Origin: Arthrobacter sp. FW305-BF8
GTDB lineage: Bacteria > Actinomycetota > Actinomycetes > Actinomycetales > Micrococcaceae
Reading direction: 5' to 3'
Length of the DNA: 64,000 bases
Assembly (NCBI RefSeq): GCF_021789315.1
Contig: NZ_CP084561.1
Location: forward strand, 3,844,001 to 3,908,000
The notes below the pieces were generated by a model. The model saw only the letters and a list, made by a program, of their open reading frames with translations, ran no database searches and was not told the DNA's origin. The position numbers and the translations under genes are program-made. Below are positions 51,527 to 60,931 of the stretch, piece after piece; within the stretch, counting starts at the first letter, position 1; each line of letters starts with the position of its first letter.

Positions 51527-54076
51527 ATGCGGCAGCCGGACCAGGGACGACGTGTGCCCTCCGGCCACCGGACCCCAGCGGGGTGGACCCGGGCGCTGCG
51601 CGGCTCCCCCGCCACCCTCATTTTCGTTCTCCTCTTCTGGGCCCCAGGTGTTTTATCCGCCAGCATCCGCTCCGGTCCGCCGCCGTTCCTGCTGCCGCAC
51701 GTTGCTGTCACGTCGCGCTCGATCCCGGATCACTGGTGGGCTCTGCTTCTCGCCGCGTTCTGGGAGCGGGACCTGGCCGGGTACGTCGTGGGCACACTCC
51801 TGGTGCTTCTTGCCGGGCTGGCGCTGGAACGCCGCCTCGGCACGTTGCCCTTCACTTTGGCCGCGCTGGGCGGGCACGTGCTGGGAATCGTCGCGACGCT
51901 CGGGTTCCTCGCCGCCGCCCGCGGCCTGATGGGGAGCTGGATCCGCGACCTGAGCGGGCACTTCTTCATGGGCCCAAGCGCACTGGCCTGCGCGGCCGCG
52001 ATGGCTGCGACGGCTTCTCTGTCCACCCTGTGGCGGCGCCGGATCCGCGTGGTTCTCCTCGCCGTGCTGCTGCTGTTCGCGATGTATGCGGGCGGCTTCG
52101 AGGACCTGGTCCGGCTCGGGGCAGCCGCGGCAGGAGGGCTGCTGGGCCCGGTGCTGCTGGGCCGCCGGCCGCGCTTCGGCAAGCCCGCCGTCTCCCGCCA
52201 CGAGGCCCGGATCCTGGTGGCACTGCTCCTGACGGTAGCGGCAGTCGGACCGGTGGTGGCAGGACTGGCGCCGCACGCAGTCGGACCTCTTTCTGTGCTC
52301 AGGTTCCTGTTCACCAACATCCAGCCAGTGGATCCCGCCGCGCTCCAGGCCTCCTGTTCCCGCCCGGCCGGCGTTAGGGACTGCGCCGCCGCCCAGCTGC
52401 AGCTGCGGGCGGGGGCCGGCGGAATCTTCATGGCCATCCTGCCGTCGTTCCTGCTGCTCCTGTTCGCGGACGGACTGCGGCGCGGGCGCCGGTTCGCCTG
52501 GGCGGGCGCGTTCCTAATCCAGGCAACGCTTTCGCTGCTGGCCGCCGTCACCATTGCCGGTGTGCTCCTGCCGCCGCCTCCGGGTTCACCCACCCGCGAG
52601 GGAGTGGGCGGGATCGAGCTCTCGGGCTATTCCCACCCGCTCAGCCTGGTGCTGCCGATGCTCCTGCCCGTCTCCCTGATGGTGCTTCTGCTGGCCGGCC
52701 GGAACCTGTTCCCGGTGCAGGCTCCGCGCGGAACGTACCTGCGGCTGGCGCGCCGTGTGCTGGTTGCCCTGGTTCTGCTGAGCCTCGCCTATGTGGGCCT
52801 GGGCCTGGCTTTGGCGGACGGTTTCACGCCCGCGCCCGGCCTGCCCCAGCTTCTCGCCGACGTCCCGGACAGGTTCCTTCCCCTCGGCTTCCTGGTGGAC
52901 CGCTCACCGGCGTTCTTCCCTGAAAGCACCGCCGCCGTCGTCCTTTACGAAAGCATCGGCGTCGTATTCTGGGCGTGGACCGGGGCACTGCTGCTCCGGA
53001 CGTTCCTGCGTCCGGCGCACGGGCGGCACAGCGCGGACGAGGAGCGGGCCCGGCGCATCCTCAAGTCGCACGGCGGCGGCTCGCTCTCCTGGATGACCAC
53101 GTGGAGCGGGAACAGCTACTGGTTCACCGGTTCGAGCTTCATCGCGTACCGCGTGCTCAGCGGGGTGGCCGTGGCGCTCGGACCGCCCGTGGGTCCGCCG
53201 GCCGACCGCGAAGCCGCGTTCGCGGAGTTCGCCCGTCACTGCCAATTCAGCGGGTGGACGCCGTGCTTTTACTTCGTGTCCGACGAGCTCCGCGGCATGG
53301 CCGGATCGCTGGGCTGGGGCTCGGTGCAGGTGGCGCAGGAAACTGTGCTGCGGCTGGACGAGGTGTCCTTCCGGGGCAAGAAGTTCCAGGACATCCGCAC
53401 GGCGCTGAACCGGGCGGCGAAGGCAGGCATCCGCGCGGAGTGGACGTCGTTTGCCCAGGCGCCTCTTGCTGTCCAGGCGCAGATTGAGGCGATTTCCGAG
53501 GAGTGGGTGGCGGACAAGAAGGTCCCGGAGATGGGTTTCACGCTGGGCAGCCTGGACGAATTGGATGACCCCGAGGTCCGCTGCCTGCTGGCGATCGATG
53601 CCGACCGCACCGTGCACGCGGTGGCGTCGTGGCTGCCGGTGTACCGCAATGGATACGTGGTGGGCTGGACACTGGACTTCATGCGGAGGCGCGGTGACGG
53701 CTTCCGGGCGAGCATCGACTTCCTCATCGCGTCGGCCGCGCTGGGCCTGCAGGACGAGGGCTGCGAATTCATGAGCCTGTCCGGGGCGCCGCTGGCACGG
53801 GTGCCTGCTTCGTCCGTTGGAGGCGGGACCGACGCGAACGGAGCCCTGGACCGGATGCTCGACTGGCTCGGCGCCGCACTGGAACCGGTGTACGGGTTCA
53901 GGTCCCTGCTGGCGTTCAAGGCGAAGTTCAAGCCGGACTACGAGCCCATGTACCTGCTGTTTCCGGACGCGGCTGCCCTGCCCGCGATCGCCAACGCCAT
54001 CACCCGGGCGTACCTGCCGTCGATCAACCTGGGCCAGGGCCTCACCCTGGTGCGCGGCCTCCTCACCCGCCGCTGA
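51527..54076 (+). CDS. MprF-like protein: rhomboid-like membrane domain plus DUF2156 synthetase domain
   Basis: An 849-aa membrane enzyme. The N-terminal 200 residues form a rhomboid-like helical bundle (LAGYVVGTLLVLLAGLALER). More helices follow up to about residue 490. The C-terminal 330 residues are the DUF2156/LPG synthase domain (SWMTTWSGNSYW, GPPVGPPADREAAFAEFA, FRGKKFQDIRTALNRA, ending PVYGFRSLLAFKAKFKPDYEP). Such proteins transfer an amino acid from tRNA to phosphatidylglycerol and alter membrane charge. A possible start lies 18 bp downstream of a ribosome binding site (AAAGGAG). Confidence 0.9.
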   Translation: MRQPDQGRRVPSGHRTPAGWTRALRGSPATLIFVLLFWAPGVLSASIRSGPPPFLLPHVAVTSRSIPDHWWALLLAAFWERDLAGYVVGTLLVLLAGLALERRLGTLPFTLAALGGHVLGIVATLGFLAAARGLMGSWIRDLSGHFFMGPSALACAAAMAATASLSTLWRRRIRVVLLAVLLLFAMYAGGFEDLVRLGAAAAGGLLGPVLLGRRPRFGKPAVSRHEARILVALLLTVAAVGPVVAGLAPHAVGPLSVLRFLFTNIQPVDPAALQASCSRPAGVRDCAAAQLQLRAGAGGIFMAILPSFLLLLFADGLRRGRRFAWAGAFLIQATLSLLAAVTIAGVLLPPPPGSPTREGVGGIELSGYSHPLSLVLPMLLPVSLMVLLLAGRNLFPVQAPRGTYLRLARRVLVALVLLSLAYVGLGLALADGFTPAPGLPQLLADVPDRFLPLGFLVDRSPAFFPESTAAVVLYESIGVVFWAWTGALLLRTFLRPAHGRHSADEERARRILKSHGGGSLSWMTTWSGNSYWFTGSSFIAYRVLSGVAVALGPPVGPPADREAAFAEFARHCQFSGWTPCFYFVSDELRGMAGSLGWGSVQVAQETVLRLDEVSFRGKKFQDIRTALNRAAKAGIRAEWTSFAQAPLAVQAQIEAISEEWVADKKVPEMGFTLGSLDELDDPEVRCLLAIDADRTVHAVASWLPVYRNGYVVGWTLDFMRRRGDGFRASIDFLIASAALGLQDEGCEFMSLSGAPLARVPASSVGGGTDANGALDRMLDWLGAALEPVYGFRSLLAFKAKFKPDYEPMYLLFPDAAALPAIANAITRAYLPSINLGQGLTLVRGLLTRR

Positions 54077-54097
54077 CCCAACTCACCCAACTGGGTA

Positions 54098-54139
54098 GCA
54101 GCTGAGGGCGTTCCCAGCGCTGAGAACGCCCTCAGCTGC
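54098..54139. terminator. Bidirectional terminator
   Basis: A perfect 16-bp stem (GCAGCTGAGGGCGTTC and its complement) with a 10-base loop, between the convergent MprF-like and SDR genes. Confidence 0.9.
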
Positions 54140-54160
54140 GGCTTACTTGGGCTGACGGGC

Positions 54161-54895
54161 CTACTTGAGCGCGAAGCCAGTGTGCCGTTCCAGCGCGTCC
54201 AGCAGCTCAGTCTGGAAACCCACGTCATTCACGGCCGGATGGGGCTGCCTGCGCTGCTGGTGGAACCAGTAGCCGCCTGACACGTGGTCTTCAGACGACT
54301 CCCGGGTGGCCAGCCATACCTGCGTGACGTGCCCCAGCTCCAGGTCGTCGGGCGCGCCGCGTCCGCCCATCCGGGTGGGTACCCAGCCTGGATCGACGGC
54401 GTTGCTTTCGACGTCGGGCCACCGGTTGGCCGCCGCGGCCGAGAGCGCCGTGACGTACAGCTTGCTGTCCGAGTAGGCCGCCGGCCGCGTGGCCGCGTTG
54501 GTCCAGTCGATGCCCTGAAGGTCAGGAGTGCCGGACCGGTGCATGCCGCTGCTGATGCACACAATGCGCCGCGGCCGGGCCATGAGCGCCGTCAGGATAT
54601 AGGGCGCGACGGTGTTTACCGCAAAGATCTGGTTGCCGCTGTACACGCCGGCGTTATGGATGACGGCATCAAACGGGCCAAACTGGTCCGCCTGTTCCGC
54701 CACACGTGACGTCTCGGTGAGGTCGGCCAGATCTCCGACGACGGTCCCCAAAGCCTGGTCCCTGGCCGCGCCGGCACTTGCCAAGCGCGACTCGTCCCTG
54801 GCGTGCAGCACCACTTCGTGGCCCTGCTGAAGCAGCGCCCGGGCAGCATTCAGACCGAGTCCGCCGGCAGAGCCGGTGATGAATATCCTTGCCAC
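54161..54895 (-). CDS. SDR family NAD(P)-dependent oxidoreductase
   Basis: A 244-aa short-chain dehydrogenase: ITGSAGGLGLNAARALL near residue 6 is the cofactor motif, VIHNAGVY near residue 83 the NAG motif, and SSGMHRSG with Y-x3-K in AYSDSKLYV near residue 140 the active site. It has the retinol-dehydrogenase-like short form. Convergent with the MprF-like gene. Substrate unknown. Confidence 0.92.
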   Translation of the reverse strand: MARIFITGSAGGLGLNAARALLQQGHEVVLHARDESRLASAGAARDQALGTVVGDLADLTETSRVAEQADQFGPFDAVIHNAGVYSGNQIFAVNTVAPYILTALMARPRRIVCISSGMHRSGTPDLQGIDWTNAATRPAAYSDSKLYVTALSAAAANRWPDVESNAVDPGWVPTRMGGRGAPDDLELGHVTQVWLATRESSEDHVSGGYWFHQQRRQPHPAVNDVGFQTELLDALERHTGFALK

Positions 54896-55152
54896 TGTTT
54901 CACAGTAGCCGGGGCGGCCCGGCGTCTAACAGGCACTGACAGGGCCTCCCTCTGCAGCCACAGTCGCAGTAGGGTGGATATGAACCAATCCCGTGCTGTC
55001 CGCCACAGTCGGGAAGAGACTTGGGGGTCCCTGTGGTTACCCCTTACAGCAGGGTCTGCCTCACGCCACGCCGATGGGGTTTAGTAGATGGAAGAAACGG
55101 CCGATCCCTTTCATCTGCGGCCCGTTCCACAACACTGACAAACAGGAGAACT

Positions 55153-56193
55153 ATGCCTACCGTCAACGCCTACGCCGCTCCGTCCGCTACCGAGGACCTT
55201 GTGGCCACCACCATCGAGCGCCGGAACGTCGGACCCCATGACGTCCTCATCGAAATCAAGTACGCCGGCATCTGCCACTCGGACATCCACACCGTCCGCG
55301 GCGACTGGGGCCCGCAGCAGTACCCGCTCGCACCCGGCCACGAAATCGCCGGCATCGTCACCGAGGTGGGTTCCGAGGTGACCCGCCACAAGGTTGGCGA
55401 CCGCGTGGGCGTCGGCTGCATGGTCAACTCCTGCAGGGAGTGCGCCAACTGCCTGGCCGGCGAGGAACAGTACTGCCTCAAGGGAAATGTCGGCACGTAC
55501 GGGGCCGTTGACCGCGACGGCACCATCACCCAGGGCGGCTACTCCACCCACGTTGTGGTCACCGAGGACTTCGTTGTCACCATCCCTGAGGGCATCGAGC
55601 TCGACGCCGCCGCTCCCCTTTTGTGCGCCGGCATCACCACCTTCTCCCCCTTGCGCCACTGGGGCGCCGGCCCCGGCAAGAAGGTCGCCGTCGTCGGCCT
55701 CGGCGGACTTGGCCACATGGCCGTCAAGCTGGCGCACGCCATGGGCGCCGAGGTCACCGTGCTGTCCCAGTCGCTCAAGAAGCAGGAAGACGGCCTGCGC
55801 CTGGGCGCGGACCACTACTACGCCACGAGCGACGCCGGCACCTTCGAGACCCTCGCCGGCAGCTTCGACCTGATCATCAACACGGTCAGCGCCTCGATTG
55901 ACATCAGCTCCTACCTGCAGCTGCTGTCCCTCGACGGCACGCTGGTCAACGTCGGCGCCCCGGCCGAGCCGCTCCCGGTCAACGCGTTTGCGCTGATCGG
56001 CGGACGCCGCGCCTTCGCCGGTTCCATGATCGGCGGAATCCGCGAAACCCAGGAGATGCTCGACTTCTGCGCCGAACACGGCATCGGCGCCGAGATCGAG
56101 GTCATCCCGGCCAGCAAGATCAACGAAGCCTACGAGCGCGTCCTCGCCTCGGACGTGCGCTACCGCTTCGTGATTGACACCGCCACCTTCTAA
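55153..56193 (+). CDS. Zinc-dependent alcohol dehydrogenase (NADP, YahK-like)
   Basis: A 346-aa medium-chain dehydrogenase. Catalytic zinc ligands: Cys in YAGICHSDIH near residue 38, GHE in APGHEIAGIV near residue 62, and Cys in LLCAGITT near residue 157. The structural zinc set CRECANCLAGEEQYC near residues 95-109 is complete. VVGLGGLGHMAVKLA near residue 178 is the Rossmann motif. It matches cinnamyl-alcohol/aldehyde reductases of the YahK group. AGGAG precedes the ATG at 55153. Confidence 0.94.
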   Translation: MPTVNAYAAPSATEDLVATTIERRNVGPHDVLIEIKYAGICHSDIHTVRGDWGPQQYPLAPGHEIAGIVTEVGSEVTRHKVGDRVGVGCMVNSCRECANCLAGEEQYCLKGNVGTYGAVDRDGTITQGGYSTHVVVTEDFVVTIPEGIELDAAAPLLCAGITTFSPLRHWGAGPGKKVAVVGLGGLGHMAVKLAHAMGAEVTVLSQSLKKQEDGLRLGADHYYATSDAGTFETLAGSFDLIINTVSASIDISSYLQLLSLDGTLVNVGAPAEPLPVNAFALIGGRRAFAGSMIGGIRETQEMLDFCAEHGIGAEIEVIPASKINEAYERVLASDVRYRFVIDTATF

Positions 56194-56206
56194 GGCGGTA
56201 AACGCC

Positions 56207-56247
56207 CGACGGCGGGCCGGTCCCTTAAGGGGGCCGGCCCGCCGTCG
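56207..56247 (+). terminator. Terminator after the alcohol dehydrogenase gene
   Basis: A long GC-rich stem (CGACGGCGGGCC against GGCCCGCCGTCG, continued by GGTCCC/GGG pairing) with loop TTAA, lying 14 bp after the stop. Confidence 0.85.
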
Positions 56248-56306
56248 TCCGTTCCACCCGGGGCAGCGTACAGACGACACCAATTACGAAACTTTCAGGA
56301 ACATAC

Positions 56307-57590
56307 GTGACCCAAGAACTCTCCGGCTCCGAAACACCCACTCAGAACCCGCGCGGTAGCTCAGCCGCCCGCTCCGGCGCAACCAGTGCGCCGGTCCCCA
56401 CCGCAAGGATCCCGCGGGCAGGCCTGCTCATCCTGGCCATGGCCGGGTTCACCGCCGTCACCACCGAACTCCTGCCGTCCGGGCTGCTTCCCCAGATCAG
56501 CCGTGACCTGGGCGTGGAGGAATCGGCCGTCGGCTCGCTAACCGCCGCCTACGCCGCCGTCATCGTCATCACCGCGCTGCCCCTGTCGCGGTTCCTCGGT
56601 GCGCGGATGCCACGTAAGACGCTGCTGATCGTGACCGTGCTGGCCTTCGCGCTGAGCAACGTGCTGCTGGCCGCCAGCCCCAACCTGGGCCTGGCCATTG
56701 CCGCCAGGCTCCTCGGCGGCGTGGCCCACGGCTTGCTCTGGTCCAGCATGGCCCCTTATGTTGCACGGATCGTGCCGGCGCATTCTGTTGGCAAGGCCAT
56801 GGCGATCGTGTTCAGCGGCAACAGCTTCGCCCTCGCCGTCGGCGCTCCGCTCGGGACCATGATGGGGTCAGTGCTCTCGTGGCGTGCCTCTTTCCTTGTG
56901 CTGGCCGGCGTGGCGGCGCTTCTCGCCTTGCTGGCCATTAAGCTGCTGCCCCCGGCATCCGACGCCGACCGGGACTCGGCCCCGTCAATGCGCGCAGCCA
57001 TGGCGCTGCCCGGGGTCATCGCCGTCGCGACCGCCTGGCCGCTGCTGCTCCTGGGCCACTTCGCCCTGTTCACCTACATCGCCCCGTTCCTGCTGGCCGC
57101 GGGCCTGCCCAGCAGTGCCACCGGCATCTCGCTATCCGTCATCGGCGTCGCCAGCCTGGTGGGGATCTGGATCGCCGGCCTCACGGCGGATGCCCGTCCC
57201 CGGTGCTCCGTCCTGGCCGCGGTGGCGTTGCTCCTGGCCAGCTTCGCCCTCCTGCCCGCGCTCGGCGGCACGTGGACAGGGGCACTCGCGCTCCTGACCC
57301 TGTGGGGCATCGCCTTCGGAGCCGCCGGAATCTACAACCAGGCGGCGATCCTCCGCGCTGGCGGGGAGCACAAGGATGCGGCCAACGGGCTCGCCGTGGT
57401 GACCATCCAGCTGGGCATCGCCGTCGGCGCGGCGTACGGTGCCCTGGCCCTGAACACCGTCGGCGCGCTGCTGGTGCCACTCGCGGCGGCCGTTCCGGTG
57501 GCGGTGGCCCTGGTGATCATCTTCGCCAGCCGCCGCCGCGGGTACCCGGCCGGTCCCCGCGAGGTGCGTATGCCCCGTTCCCCCAAGTAA
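56307..57590 (+). CDS. MFS transporter (Cmx/AraJ-like drug or sugar efflux)
   Basis: A 427-aa transporter with twelve helices. The first helix GLLILAMAGFTAVTTELLPS with the conserved TTELLP is a hallmark of the AraJ/YdhP/Cmx family of DHA1 exporters. The A-like loop RFLGARMPRKT follows helix 2. The GTG start follows TTCAGGA. The N-terminal 35 residues are a polar lead. Confidence 0.92.
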   Translation: MTQELSGSETPTQNPRGSSAARSGATSAPVPTARIPRAGLLILAMAGFTAVTTELLPSGLLPQISRDLGVEESAVGSLTAAYAAVIVITALPLSRFLGARMPRKTLLIVTVLAFALSNVLLAASPNLGLAIAARLLGGVAHGLLWSSMAPYVARIVPAHSVGKAMAIVFSGNSFALAVGAPLGTMMGSVLSWRASFLVLAGVAALLALLAIKLLPPASDADRDSAPSMRAAMALPGVIAVATAWPLLLLGHFALFTYIAPFLLAAGLPSSATGISLSVIGVASLVGIWIAGLTADARPRCSVLAAVALLLASFALLPALGGTWTGALALLTLWGIAFGAAGIYNQAAILRAGGEHKDAANGLAVVTIQLGIAVGAAYGALALNTVGALLVPLAAAVPVAVALVIIFASRRRGYPAGPREVRMPRSPK

Positions 57591-57593
57591 CTC

Positions 57594-57635
57594 GCAGTTG
57601 TTGTCGTTTTGGGGGCTGAAAACGACAACAACTGC
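57594..57635 (+). terminator. Terminator after the MFS gene
   Basis: A perfect 17-bp stem (GCAGTTGTTGTCGTTTT and its complement) with an 8-base GGGGGCTG loop, right after the stop codon. Confidence 0.85.
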
Positions 57636-57754
57636 CAGCCAGCTGGGGCTTGCGTCAAACTCTTGCGCAGATCTTGTGGCTACAGTGCCCGCTTCTTGAG
57701 TCTGGTGCTACACGATCCGTAAACAGCGTCGTGTGGCGTCAACGAGGAGGTCCC

Positions 57755-58795
57755 ATGGATTCGATGCAGCGGAGCAGCCGGGCTGAGACGTTGGCCGTTA
57801 GCGCGTTCTGGCGGTGGTGGTCCGTAGCGGGAGCTGGCCTGATTACGGCAGCCGTCATGAGCGGCGTTTACGGCGACCTCCCGGAAATCATCGGCGCCAT
57901 GGTGACGGCGATCCACCCCGGGCTCAACTGGGAAACCGGCCCGGGCGCCCGTTCGCGGCACCGGCTTTGTGTCTCCGGCGGCGGGGATCCGCGGCTGCGC
58001 GTCCTGGCCGAGCGGTGGCGGCGGGCGGCTCCTGCGCCCACTGGGAACTGGGAATTCGCCGCAGCCAGGGAGCCTCAACCCGGCATGGCCACCGGCACCC
58101 TCGAAGGCCTGTCGCAACCGGTGGATCTGGCGCTGGCCCGCATTGCGTTGGACTGGGACGAGCGGAGCGCACTGGCCGAACTGACGGTTTACCACCCGGC
58201 TTTCACGAGTATGAGCACCAACGACTGCCGCCAGGCGGGCCGCCTGCTGGTGGACTGGCTGATCGGCGAGGACGAGGTCCAGCGCTGGGTCCGGGCCGTC
58301 AACGTGGCCCGGACCGATCCCCGCGACAGCCAGCCAGCCGCCGTCGTGCCTGAATTTTTTCAGGTGGCGGCCTCCCGGAACTCGGATCCCCGCTGGACGA
58401 TGCGGGAGGCCAAAACGTCCTCGGGGCATCGTGTGGTTGTCTGCGCTCAGAGGCCCTTGAGATGGATCGATCACCCGCTGCTGGACCTGCACACGGCTGT
58501 CCGGATCAGCTTCCGGCGGACCGGGAATGACGGACTGCCGGACGATGGCCTGCCGGACGGAAAGGCACTGCTCGGACTGCTCCATCTCGAGAAGGACCTG
58601 GACGCGATGCTGGGCTCGCGTGGCGAGCTGGTGGCCTCAGAGACGGGCAACGGCCTTCGGATCCTGCACTACTACAGCGACTCGGAGGACCAGAACGGAC
58701 GTGACAGCTTCGACCGCTTCACCCGCGACCGAAAAGAAGTCCAAGTGGCCCACACGGCCGATCCGGGGTGGGCCAATGTACGGAAATTTATCTAG
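57755..58795 (+). CDS. Uncharacterised protein (weak DUF695-like resemblance)
   Basis: A 346-aa protein with a strong GAGGAGG site. After a possible N-terminal helix come HPGLNWETGPG, RHRLCVSGGGDPRLRVLAERW and a long mixed domain with CTAQRPLRWIDHPLLDLHTA-like spacing. The segment resembles a family of actinobacterial DUF695-type proteins, though I am unsure. It has three cysteines and no export signal. It stands alone between a terminator and an empty region. Confidence 0.75.
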   Translation: MDSMQRSSRAETLAVSAFWRWWSVAGAGLITAAVMSGVYGDLPEIIGAMVTAIHPGLNWETGPGARSRHRLCVSGGGDPRLRVLAERWRRAAPAPTGNWEFAAAREPQPGMATGTLEGLSQPVDLALARIALDWDERSALAELTVYHPAFTSMSTNDCRQAGRLLVDWLIGEDEVQRWVRAVNVARTDPRDSQPAAVVPEFFQVAASRNSDPRWTMREAKTSSGHRVVVCAQRPLRWIDHPLLDLHTAVRISFRRTGNDGLPDDGLPDGKALLGLLHLEKDLDAMLGSRGELVASETGNGLRILHYYSDSEDQNGRDSFDRFTRDRKEVQVAHTADPGWANVRKFI

Positions 58796-59196
58796 CGCAT
58801 TTCAGCGGCAGCCGGATCCGGCTTCTGGGGGGAATGCTCGCGGTCCGGCTGCCCTGCCCCGAGGCCTTCAACCTGGCGCGCTTTGCCTTGGGGACACGTT
58901 GATTTTGAGCGCGGGGACTTGGAAAAAGCATGGACGATGCACCGGTCGTCACGCCTCGGGCCACCAGATCTAGGGGTAGCATTCAAGCGCCAACTCCCAC
59001 TTCTCTTTTGGCCGGGGCAGGACGATAATTAAGTCGATCACCGGAGCTGGGCCGGCGGCGGTGTCGCCTGTCTGAGACCGAGGCGACCCCCCCAGCCGCC
59101 GCCGTCCCTTAATTTCAGCCGCCGCCCTTCACAGTCCGCCGTCCTTTAGAATCCCCCGTCCTCGACAGGCGCGATGCCGCGTCCTATGGTGAGGAA
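58796..59196. other. Intergenic region with one structured element
   Basis: 401 bp without a convincing gene. A split hairpin at 59054-59103 (GGCGGCGG ... CCGCCGCC with an inner GTCGCC/GGCGAC stem) could be a terminator. Short CCGCC-rich repeats follow at about 59100-59160. The promoter of the small gene at 59197 should be at the right end. Confidence 0.5.
59054..59103. terminator. Two-level hairpin (possible terminator)
   Basis: Outer arms GGCGGCGG and CCGCCGCC and inner arms GTCGCC and GGCGAC enclose a 14-base loop; an AT-rich run follows. Confidence 0.45.
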
Positions 59197-59367
59197 ATGA
59201 GCGATGTTCCAGCCGACGATGCTCCGGCGCCGGATAAGGACAAAAGCACCAGGGACGGCCTCGCCGACGCACTTTCCCCCGTGGTAGCGCCCGAGAATAC
59301 GGACGAGGAACGCCTCAAGGAGCCCGGGGAAACCCGCTCCGCAGCCGAGGGCGAAGCAGCGGACTGA
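59197..59367 (+). CDS. 56-aa acidic hydrophilic protein
   Basis: A short gene from ATG 59197 behind GAGG. The product is rich in Asp, Glu, Ala and Pro without hydrophobic segments (MSDVPADDAPAPDKDKSTRD at the start), probably disordered. It overlaps the next start by one base (TGATG), so coupling supports it being translated. No function is assigned. Confidence 0.65.
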   Translation: MSDVPADDAPAPDKDKSTRDGLADALSPVVAPENTDEERLKEPGETRSAAEGEAAD

Positions 59368-59786
59368 TGAGCGGGGTTGTAGACCGCCTGGCGGCGGCGC
59401 TGGATGCCCACGACCTCGAGGCGGCCGCCGCGCTGTTCCATCACGACTACCGCAGCAGTCAACCTGCCCACCCAGGCAGGGCCTTCGTTGGCCGGGCGCA
59501 GATGCATGCGAACTGGCAGGCGATATTCGCCGGGATTCCCGACATCCACACGGAGCTGGTTGGTTCAGTCGATGACGGCAACACCACGTGGAGCGAATGG
59601 GACTGGACCGGAAACCGCGCGGACGGGCAGCGGTTCCGGGCCCGCGGAGTCATCCTCTTTGAAATCACCGGTGGCCTGATCACGGCCGGCCGGCTCTACA
59701 TGGAAGAGCTCGAAAACGACGAGGAAGGCATCGAGGAAGCCGTGCACTTCATGTCCGGGCGGACGCCGGACAAACCACAGGACTGA
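59367..59786 (+). CDS. SnoaL/NTF2-like protein
   Basis: A 139-aa protein of the nuclear-transport-factor-2 fold: VDRLAAALDAHDLEAAAALF opens the first helices and HPGRAFVGRAQMHANWQAIF, then TTWSEWDWTGNRADGQRF and ITGGLITAGRLYMEEL complete the cone. Such proteins include polyketide cyclases and limonene-epoxide-hydrolase-like enzymes, and many have no known activity. It is coupled to the preceding 56-aa gene. Confidence 0.88.
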   Translation: MSGVVDRLAAALDAHDLEAAAALFHHDYRSSQPAHPGRAFVGRAQMHANWQAIFAGIPDIHTELVGSVDDGNTTWSEWDWTGNRADGQRFRARGVILFEITGGLITAGRLYMEELENDEEGIEEAVHFMSGRTPDKPQD

Positions 59787-59827
59787 TCCGGCCGGGTTTC
59801 GACAGGCTCAACCAGCGGAGACCAGGC

Positions 59828-60892
59828 TCAGGCGTGGGTGGGCTCCTCCACCAGCGCTGTGGCAATGCTGTCCGCATCCTCCAGCGCGGCCAGGTAGCGC
59901 TCGGCGTCGAGGGCGGCGGCGCAACCGGTTCCGGCGGCGGTGATGGCCTGGCGGTAGCGGTGGTCCACGGCGTCCCCGCAGGCGAACACGCCGCTCAGGT
60001 TGGTGCACGTGGTGGGCGAATCCACCTTGATGTACCCCTCGCCGTCGAGCTCCACCTGCCCGGCCACCAGATCGGTGCGCGGCACATGCCCGATCGCCAC
60101 GAAGAGCCCGGTGGCGGGCTGCTGCCGGGTTTCGCCGCTGCGGGTGTCCGTCAGCGTGACGCCGCTGACCTTGCCGTCGCCGTGGATTGCCGTGACGGCC
60201 GAGTTCCAGGCGAACGTGATCTTGGGGTTGTCCTTGGCGCGCTGCGCCATGATCCGGGAGGCGCGCAGCTCGCCCTTGCGGACGACGACGGTCACGGACT
60301 TCCCGAAGCGGGTCAGGAAGGTGGCCTCCTCCATCGCGGAATCGCCGCCGCCCACCACCATGATGTCCTGGTCCCGGAAGAAGAAACCGTCGCAGGTGGC
60401 ACACCAGGAGACACCGTGGCCGCTGAATTTCTTCTCCTCGGCCAGTCCGAGTTCCTTGTACGCGGAGCCGGTGGCCAGGATGACTGCAGGGGCCTGGTAC
60501 GTCTCACCGCCCCCGGTGACCACGCGCTTAAGGTGGCCTTTAAGCTGAACCTGCGTGGCGTCGTCGAACACCACCTGCGCGCCGAACTTTTCGGCCTGCT
60601 GCTGCAGGCCGTCCATCAGCTCCGGGCCCTGGACTCCGCCGGGGAAACCGGGGAAGTTCTCCACCTCGGTGGTGTTCATCAGCGCGCCGCCGGCCGTGAC
60701 CGAGCCCGCCAGAACCAGCGGTTTCAGTCCAGCCCGTGCCGCGTAGATGGCCGCGGTGTAGCCGGCCGGGCCGGACCCGATGATGATGAGCTGTTCGGTG
60801 GTGACTTTGTCGGCGCTGACCTTGTCAGCGTTGACCTTCTCGGTGCTAGGGTCCTCGGTGCTGGGGTCCTCGGGTTTGGCGTTCTTGCTCAC
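59828..60892 (-). CDS. trxB: Thioredoxin-disulfide reductase (arsenic operon copy)
   Basis: About 354 aa from a GTG at 60892 that has AAGGAG six bases upstream; the ATG at 60922 reads through that site. FAD motif IIGSGPAGYTAAIYAARAG near residue 36, redox-active CATC in SWCATCDGFFF near residue 167, NADPH motif VVGGGDSAMEEA and FACGDAVDHRYRQA near residue 315. The first 33 residues include five pentapeptide repeats (DPSTE, DPSTE, KVNAD, KVSAD, KVTTE). Such reductases in ars operons are sometimes called ArsT; they would supply reduced thioredoxin to ArsC. It is the last gene of the operon. Confidence 0.94.
   Translation of the reverse strand: MSKNAKPEDPSTEDPSTEKVNADKVSADKVTTEQLIIIGSGPAGYTAAIYAARAGLKPLVLAGSVTAGGALMNTTEVENFPGFPGGVQGPELMDGLQQQAEKFGAQVVFDDATQVQLKGHLKRVVTGGGETYQAPAVILATGSAYKELGLAEEKKFSGHGVSWCATCDGFFFRDQDIMVVGGGDSAMEEATFLTRFGKSVTVVVRKGELRASRIMAQRAKDNPKITFAWNSAVTAIHGDGKVSGVTLTDTRSGETRQQPATGLFVAIGHVPRTDLVAGQVELDGEGYIKVDSPTTCTNLSGVFACGDAVDHRYRQAITAAGTGCAAALDAERYLAALEDADSIATALVEEPTHA
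60794..60868 (-). repeat. 15-bp coding tandem repeat in the trxB N-terminus
   Basis: Five degenerate 15-bp units encode DPSTE, DPSTE, KVNAD, KVSAD and KVTTE ahead of the FAD domain. Confidence 0.8.
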
Positions 60893-60931
60893 TGCTGGCT
60901 CCTTTTCTTCGGGCTCATTCACGGGAAGCTG

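Noticed and set aside
54985..55030. Words recalling a cobalamin riboswitch (CTGTCCGCCAC, AGTCGGGAAGA) before the alcohol dehydrogenase
   Set aside because: The flanking stems and the rest of the roughly 200-nt architecture cannot be found and the downstream gene has no link to cobalamin; probably chance or a fragment.
55111..56283. A 390-codon minus-strand frame opposite the alcohol dehydrogenase
   Set aside because: The plus frame has every zinc ligand and a ribosome binding site; the minus frame is Gly/Ala/Val-rich without motifs.
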